A stretch of DNA of 64,000 nucleotides. It comes from Adenophora triphylla var. japonica (taxonomy: Eukaryota > Streptophyta > Magnoliopsida > Asterales > Campanulaceae). Below are positions 58,551 through 64,000 of the stretch, in pieces (positions within the stretch are counted from its first letter, which is position 1; the number at the start of each line of letters is the position of its first letter). The notes under the pieces were generated by a model that was given only the letters and a program-made list of their open reading frames with translations, was not told where the DNA came from and searched no databases. The DNA lies in the NCBI GenBank assembly GCA_022495995.1, contig JAFEMH010002511.1, positions 124,001-188,000 on the forward strand. Reading direction: 5' to 3'. The translations under genes and the position numbers were made by a program.

Positions 58551-58580
58551 CGTGCCGTGGCACGGATAAGAAAATACTAG
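58551..58580 (+). mobile_element. Helitron-like 3' terminus
   Basis: GC-rich hairpin CGTGCC-GT-GGCACG (58551-58564) followed after 12 bases by CTAG (58577-58580), then T. Hairpin plus CTRR then T is the standard Helitron 3' end. The 5' TC end was not located. Confidence 0.65.
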
Positions 58581-59166
58581 TTATCAATACAAAACAAATG
58601 CTAATGTGTGTCTCACATATAAATGGTGTGCAATTAATATAATAATAATAGGTAATTTTTCAAATTGGGTATAATTATATTAACTGCAAAACAAATTAAT
58701 GCTAATATGAAAAAGAAGAGAGAAAAGAAAAAGATTTTTCTATTTTCTTTTTTACAGTTTAAGCCCTGTTGTATGTCTCACATATAAATGTGTGTGCAAT
58801 GTGCATGCATGCTGACTGATGTGGACCCTTAAACCTCTTCTTAATTTATACACTTCTTATTCATCTTCTTCTTTTGTTAAATTAAATATACCTTTAAAAC
58901 TTTCTGATGAAATGTTTTGAATAATTTGTACATACGTTCACATCAATATTAAAGGTGGCACCTAATTCTAATATTTGTAGGGCATTGCCATTCTTGAATT
59001 TCTACAGAAAGTCTTGCTTTAGGCTTTTTTGATAATTAGGTGTTTTTCCTTTAAGTAAGTGGAATACTAACTTTAATATTATATTCCCTCTGTTATTTAA
59101 TAAATATTGTGTTTTAATTTTTTAGTCAACTTGATTAAATTTTGATCATAAAATTGTTAAAATATA

Positions 59167-59669
59167 CTCCCTCTGTCCCAGACCAAGGATCCTAGAGTTG
59201 GATTTCACGCTTCTTAAGAAAATTTTTAAAAAATAAATAAAGAATTGTAAGTGGGTAAAAGATTAGAGGAGAGAGAATGTAAAAGTTAAATATGAGACAG
59301 AGAATAGTAGTAAATGATTGATTTTTTTGCAAGTGGGTAGAAAATTAGAGGAGAGAGAATGTAAAAGTTAAATATGGGGTAGAAAATAGTAGTTAATATT
59401 TGATTTTTTTGTAAGTGGGTAGAAAATTAGAGGAGAGAGAATGTAAAAGTTAAATGTGAGATAGGGTATAGTAGTTAATGATTGGTTTTTTTTGTAAATA
59501 TGTTAACATTATAAGGGTATAATGAATTTTTTTTGTAAATATATTTAAATTATAAGGGTATAAATATCCGAAACACTGTTCAAAACTTGCCATTTATGTA
59601 AGGAACTCTTGAAGTGGGAGGGACCAAAAAAAAAAAAAAAATAGGACCCTTGAAGTGGGACGGAGGGAG
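59167..59669. mobile_element. Stowaway-like MITE (503 bp)
   Basis: CTCCCTCTGTCCCAGACCAA on the left and the inverse of GAAGTGGGACGGAGGGAG on the right, flanked by TA (59165-59166 and 59670-59671). The interior has three tandem copies of a GTAAGTGGGTA(G)AAAATTAGAG unit of about 80 bp. Confidence 0.85.
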
Positions 59670-59688
59670 TAGTAACTATTATGATATA

Positions 59689-59924
59689 CTCCCTCCGTCC
59701 CAGAGAAATAAGCAAAAAAAAAACTTGGCACGAGAATTAATGAGAAAAGTGTAAAAGGTGATGTGTTGTGATTATAGATGGTTGGGTAGGAGAGAGAAAG
59801 TGGAGTAAGTGGGTAATGGTTGTGAGTAGAGACAAGTGGGTTCCATTTCTATTTTGGGAAAGTGCAGATTATTGTGAGACGCCCAAAATGTGTCTTTTTA
59901 CAGATTATCGTGGGACGGAGGGAG
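59689..59924. mobile_element. Stowaway-like MITE (236 bp)
   Basis: Starts CTCCCTCCGTCCCAGAGAAA and ends CGTGGGACGGAGGGAG, flanked by TA (59687-59688 and 59925-59926). Lies 19 bp from the previous MITE. The 64-codon open frame inside is an artefact. Confidence 0.88.
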
Positions 59925-60571
59925 TATATAAGTCTAAAAAAATCATTAATAGTGTACTTTAGGTTTGGTTTTATAAAGTTAATTTACTTTTAATAATGTT
60001 GTTCATCAGATGTTATGTTAGCATCTTATTGCCCTACTTGTAACCAACTAGAATAATTTATTAAGAGACAGCTGACACATTTTATTTTTATTTGTGTAAC
60101 AGACCACAGATTCATACATCAGGGGAATCAATACTTCTAGAGTACTATATACATTGAAATATGGATAGTGTATCATTTAAATTCATTTGTCACAACGACA
60201 AAGTATTAATACTCCATCCAAGTGTCCCGAAAAAATATTCTCATTTTAATTTTAATAGCCAACTTAATTGAATTTAATCAGAAAATTTTGAAAATATAAT
60301 TATAAAAACACAATGATTTACTATTAAAAATATTATCAGTAACAAAGTTGGTTGCTTTGCCTTCTTAGCACCGAAAAAGAACACGAGAGGAAGGAGGGTT
60401 GGGTGGTGGGGGAAGGAGTTTATAAGGTGATATTGGAGAGGTGGCAAATGGTGGTGGTTTAGTGGCAGTAGAGAGAGGAGCAGTGGGATAGGGATGGAGA
60501 ACATTTGGGGGCACAATGACAAAATATACCAGCTTTGTAGGGTTTTATGAATGAGTTCAGCTCTCTTGGCC

Positions 60572-60577
<6 letters not shown>
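59925..60577. other. Intergenic, no gene recognised
   Basis: A partial Stowaway-type left end (ACTCCATCCAAGTGTCCCG) near 60213; otherwise unique AT-rich sequence. Confidence 0.4.
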
Positions 60578-60634
<57 letters not shown>

Positions 60635-60722
60635 AGACATATGCATATACATAGAGCATTGGTGAATGCAAACTTTGAGAGGATAATACTGAGGATGAGG
60701 AGGAGGAGGAGGAGGAGGAGGA
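60578..60722. repeat. (CT)n(CA)n and (GGA)n microsatellites
   Basis: (CT)16 then (CA)12 at 60578-60633, and (GGA)7-8 at 60698-60722. Open frames here only reflect the repeats. Confidence 0.92.
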
Positions 60723-61514
60723 TGGGAAAATGGTTAGTCCTGGTGCATGATACATGTTGGTGGGTTAGGTGTCAACCCCTGCCCCTCCTCTATGACCCCA
60801 TTCCCCTATATTCCTGATCCTCAATTCTCTCACACACACATTATAAGGGTATTATTTTTATTTTATTTTTTTTTGTTTATGTCGAATTACTTGGCGCAGT
60901 TAAGTAATAAAACTATTGATCTTGATTTTAATGATCGAGGTTGATTCGAAGTGAAATACATGGTGAATCAAGTATAGCCGTAAGATGTACTAAACATTTA
61001 AATGTTTAACTGCTACATAATCAGATTGCACTAGAATATAATCAAAATCGAAGCTAATATAAGCTCCAAATATCTAAAGCAAAGATTTAATGCCAACTCA
61101 ATCCTCTTTTTGCATAAGTAACCTCTTATTGACAAAACTATAACATAGGCTACTTGTTGTGCTACAATTTAATAAAGTCTCTTTCTCTATGTCACCCCAA
61201 ACCCTTTCACTATCTCAGGCCTCTTTAATTAAATTATTTATTTTTGATTCTTTCCTTGATTTTTTTTTCTTTTTTCTTCCAAGTTACCCACTTAATATTT
61301 AACAAGAATATAATAATGTGCCCCATTTTCTCTCCTTTAATTAGTAAGAGAATCAAATCCCTAATCACAAGCTATTGTCTGCCTAATTACCTTCCTAAAA
61401 TGTATACGTAAGGACAACTGTCCTTCTAGATACTCTTACCCTTCTACCAAAGGAAAGATAGGGTAGAGTTATTCTTGCTCCAAACCTTAACCAACATACT
61501 TATTTAATGCTCTA
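60723..61514. other. Upstream region of the HD-Zip gene, no gene recognised
   Basis: AT-rich; poly-T tracts near 60865 and 61261. Possible distal promoter. Confidence 0.4.
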
Positions 61515-61624
61515 GTCTCTCCGTCCCAATATCAAAATGAATGATTAAAAAAATTTCAAATTGATTTTTAATCAAGATCAATTTAAAAAATAAAAATTGA
61601 TCATTTATTTTGCGACAGAGATAG
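61515..61624. mobile_element. Short Stowaway-like MITE (110 bp) upstream of the HD-Zip gene
   Basis: GTCTCTCCGTCCCAATATC on the left pairs with the inverse of GCGACAGAGATAG, flanked by TA at 61513-61514 and 61625-61626. Same family as the one in intron 2 (62813-62914). Confidence 0.72.
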
Positions 61625-61739
61625 TATTTCATTTGAATGCATGACAATTTTTTAAAATGAACTTATAGTGAAGTATGCATGTCTATGCTAGCTGGTCATA
61701 CAAGATAGAAGATATATAGTTCCACTTCACCATTTAAGA

Positions 61740-61748
61740 GAAAGAGAC

Positions 61749-61779
<31 letters not shown>

Positions 61780-62043
61780 AAATGCATAGAAAAAATAAAA
61801 GCTCTTGTAAAAGCTGATAATAAGGTATATAAGCTATCCATCACAACAAACAGTGCATCCCACTCCCTGAGGAAATTATTTTTTCTTGATTGCCAACAAA
61901 CAAATATATGTCATATAATTAGTCTTTCTCACACAAAACTTTCCCCACCCCTTCACACTCAAACCCTCCCCCTAAATTTCTCTCCAAATATGACATTCAA
62001 ATCACCACAAAAAATCATTAGATTGGTGGTACAAGTGTAGGTC
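61740..62043 (+). promoter_or_regulatory. Proximal promoter and 5' leader of the HD-Zip gene
   Basis: CT-rich tract CTCTCTCGCTCTCTCTC at 61750-61780 and a C-rich leader (CCTCCCCCTAAATTTCTC) before ATG 62044. GA/CT repeats in leaders are common in plant developmental regulators. No certain TATA box. Confidence 0.4.
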
Positions 62044-63418
62044 ATGACTTGCACTGGAATGGCCTTCTTCCCTACCAATTTCATGCTCCAGGCTTCTCAT
62101 GAAGATGACCATCATCATCAAACCCCAAACTCTCTCAATCAACTTCTTCCCCCATGCACCACTCAAGACTTCCATGGTGATTACTCTCTCTCTCGCTCTC
62201 TCTCTCTTTTCAGGTTTATGCCAGTAAGGTTGTTGATAAGAATTTGGGGTCTGTGCAATTGGACTGCAGTCCATAACTCATGTTTCTATAAATATTGTCT
62301 TTTGTTGTCTGACTGCACAATACCGGATCCGGTTCAATCAGGCCAGCTTGAATGTCTATACTTTGGTCTAACTTGTGAGGTGTTAAATTTTGCAGGTGTT
62401 GCTTCATTCCTAGGGAAAAGGTCATCCATGTCATATTCAGGGATTCAAGATATTGGTGATCAAGAAGGCAACAATGGAGAAGATGATATGTCAGATGATG
62501 AGTCACAAGCAGGAGAGAAAAAGAGGAGGCTTAATATGGAGCAAGTAAAAACCCTTGAAAGAAACTTTGAGTTGGGAAACAAACTTGACCCTGAGAGGAA
62601 AATGCAGCTTGCAAGAGCACTTGGCTTGCAACCTAGACAAATTGCTATTTGGTTTCAGAATAGAAGGGCTAGGTGGAAGACCAAACAATTGGAAAAAGAC
62701 TATGATGTCCTCAAGAGACAATTTGAAGCTATCAAAGCTGAGAATGATTCCCTTCAAGCTCAAAATCAAAAACTTCATGCTGAGGTATTAAGTTTTTTTT
62801 TTTTTTTAATTACTCCCTCCGTCCCAAAATGAATGACCAAAATGTTTTCAAATTTGTTTTTGATCAAGAGAAAATTTGAAAATTTTTTGGTCATTCATTA
62901 TGGGACAGAGATAGTAGATCATTTATAAAGTCATGATTTTTTTTTTTTAGTATTTTTTTTGTTGAATAATATTTACAAAATGATTGGATACTATTTGTAT
63001 GCAGATTTTGACACTGAAAAATAGGGAACCAACAGAGTCAATAAACCTGAACATCAAAGAAACTGAGGGATCTTGCAGCAACAGAAGTGAAAATAGTTCA
63101 GAAAATATAAAGCTTGATATTTCAAGAACACCTCCAGCCATTGACAGCCCTTTATCTTCCCATCATCATATTCCAACAAGCATTAATCTTTTTCCATCTC
63201 CAAATCCAAACACTTTGACCAGGTCAACTGTCCCTCATCATGTGGCTCACCAGCTCTTTCACAACTCATCAAGACCTGACCTACAACTTCAATGCCAGCA
63301 GCCCAAAATGGATCAAAACACTACTGTTAAGGAAGAAAGCTTTTCCAATATGTTTTGTGGGATTGAGGATCCAACTGGATTTTGGCCTTGGTTGGAAGAA
63401 CAACAACATTTCAATTGA
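62044..63418 (+). CDS. HD-Zip class I transcription factor, ATHB13/ATHB23-like (311 aa, 3 exons)
   Basis: Nuclear DNA-binding protein that dimerises through a leucine zipper. Exons 62044-62176, 62396-62784, 63005-63418; both introns (about 220 bp) are GT-AG and the frame is continuous. The start [16 protein letters not shown] matches the conserved AFFP..F.LQ N-terminus of the ATHB13 group and is followed by [13 protein letters not shown]. The homeodomain is at residues 86-141 ([14 protein letters not shown] to [14 protein letters not shown]). The zipper runs 142 to about 184 across the exon 2/3 junction with [12 protein letters not shown] and LTLKNREP. The C-terminus has [19 protein letters not shown] and the aromatic [12 protein letters not shown], typical of this subclass. 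Arabidopsis ATHB13 is 294 aa. The group acts in development and stress responses, with preference for CAATNATTG (known of the family). No defects seen. Confidence 0.96.
62813..62914. mobile_element. Stowaway-like MITE (102 bp) in HD-Zip intron 2
   Basis: CTCCCTCCGTCCCAAAATGA on the left and the inverse of TCATTATGGGACAGAGATAG on the right, flanked by TA (62811-62812 and 62915-62916). Arms of about 45 bp fold almost completely. It occupies nearly half of the 220-bp intron. Confidence 0.9.
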
Positions 63419-64000
63419 TCATAAACTCGGAAAAAAAAAAAACGTTGAGGAAGATCAGAACAAAATACTTGACTTGGTCAGGTTCGCGTTCACAAAATAC
63501 TTGACTTGGTCAGGTTCGCGCTCGCTCGTTGTTAAGATGGAGATCAATGTCACTCACTATGTCTGATCTCTGAGTTTCAAATTTAAATTCTTGTTCTCAT
63601 TTCTTTTTTTGGGTACTTCATTTGAATAGCTAGTGTATAAAGTAGCAAATATTTAATTAAGTTGAATTCAATGGTGTTTGGAATTTGGCTATGGGGGGAA
63701 TAAAGGGTGGGTATGTTGAATTCCTTTGCATTATACCAATCAATGTTTAAAAAAAAAAAAAAAAACTGGTTTAATTCCTTAAATTATTTTAATAAATATT
63801 CAGTACTACACTTTGTTTGTTGCTTTGGAATTATGTGTTTGGGACTACTAGTAGAAGTACACAAAAAGAAAGAAAGGTCCTTTCAATGCTATCTTTTGCT
63901 ATGATCATTTACATCTTTCAGTATAAACCAACAGTCACAAATGGGATTGGTTACACAAAATATACTTAAATTTGAAAAAAAAATATATATGAAAAAAGAA
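63419..64000 (+). other. 3' untranslated and downstream region of the HD-Zip gene
   Basis: A 29-bp segment (CAAAATACTTGACTTGGTCA..) is duplicated in tandem at 63460-63488 and 63492-63520. AATAAA at 63699-63704 is a good polyadenylation signal. Poly-A tracts at 63431-63442 and 63751-63765. No other gene to the window end. Confidence 0.6.

Noticed and set aside
60274..60817. 119- and 88-codon frames around 60.5 kb
   Set aside because: Produced by (CT)n, (CA)n and (GGA)n microsatellites.

Overview
This window is nuclear DNA of a flowering plant, almost certainly a eudicot. The evidence is GT-AG intron structure in two host genes, plant-specific families (a SUT2/SUC3-type sucrose transporter and an ATHB13-like HD-Zip I factor), TTTAGGG-type telomeric repeats, and plant transposons of the Mutator (MULE), CACTA, hAT, Helitron, Stowaway, SINE and Ty1/copia groups. 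The N-terminus of the transporter suggests an asterid, but that is only an impression.

Region 1 (1-16.7 kb) is a nest of elements. A partial MULE-type ORF runs off the left edge. A large MULE (about 1093-15290) carries a decayed transposase gene on + and a plant mobile domain (PMD/MAIN-like) gene on -, converging on a 117-bp foldback. Its left terminal inverted repeat is split by a complete copia element (1320-7605, TSD TTTAG, LTRs about 3% diverged). Its transposase exon is split by a 1631-bp solo LTR (9309-10939, TSD GTTTC). A 1122-bp non-autonomous MULE with eight copies of the same palindrome follows (15577-16698, perfect 10-bp TSD).

Region 2 (16.9-42.6 kb) starts with a truncated copia element (5' LTR, PBS and gag to integrase; RT onward missing). 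It abuts a probable minus-strand Ty3/gypsy-type LTR with a 12-copy 50-bp array. A 17.4-kb CACTA element (23230-40652) follows, with both transposon genes on the minus strand, long foldbacks, and inside its right subterminal region a block of 211-bp satellite, a CCACATA-type satellite, about 370 bp of interstitial telomeric repeat and a head-to-head inverted duplication. The CACTA's right neighbour is the 3' part of a Helitron Pif1-like helicase; its left neighbour is unrelated. A GGTTCCGG-rich, hAT-like repeat follows.

Region 3 (42.6-52.9 kb) is the intact 14-exon sucrose transporter gene on +, predicted 608 aa. Its introns hold a Mutator-type MITE, a tRNA-derived SINE and a long imperfect inverted repeat.

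Region 4 (53-62 kb) is intergenic: a 705-bp hAT element with perfect 8-bp TSD, a GGATATCC-rich foldback, a 68-bp minisatellite, a Helitron-like 3' terminus, several Stowaway-like MITEs and microsatellites.

Region 5 (62.0-63.4 kb) is the three-exon HD-Zip I gene on +, predicted 311 aa, with a Stowaway MITE in intron 2.

I see no prokaryotic features, CRISPR array, organellar insert or rRNA. The two host genes appear independent. The rest is explained by successive transposon insertions and repeat amplification. All joins and family calls were made by eye.
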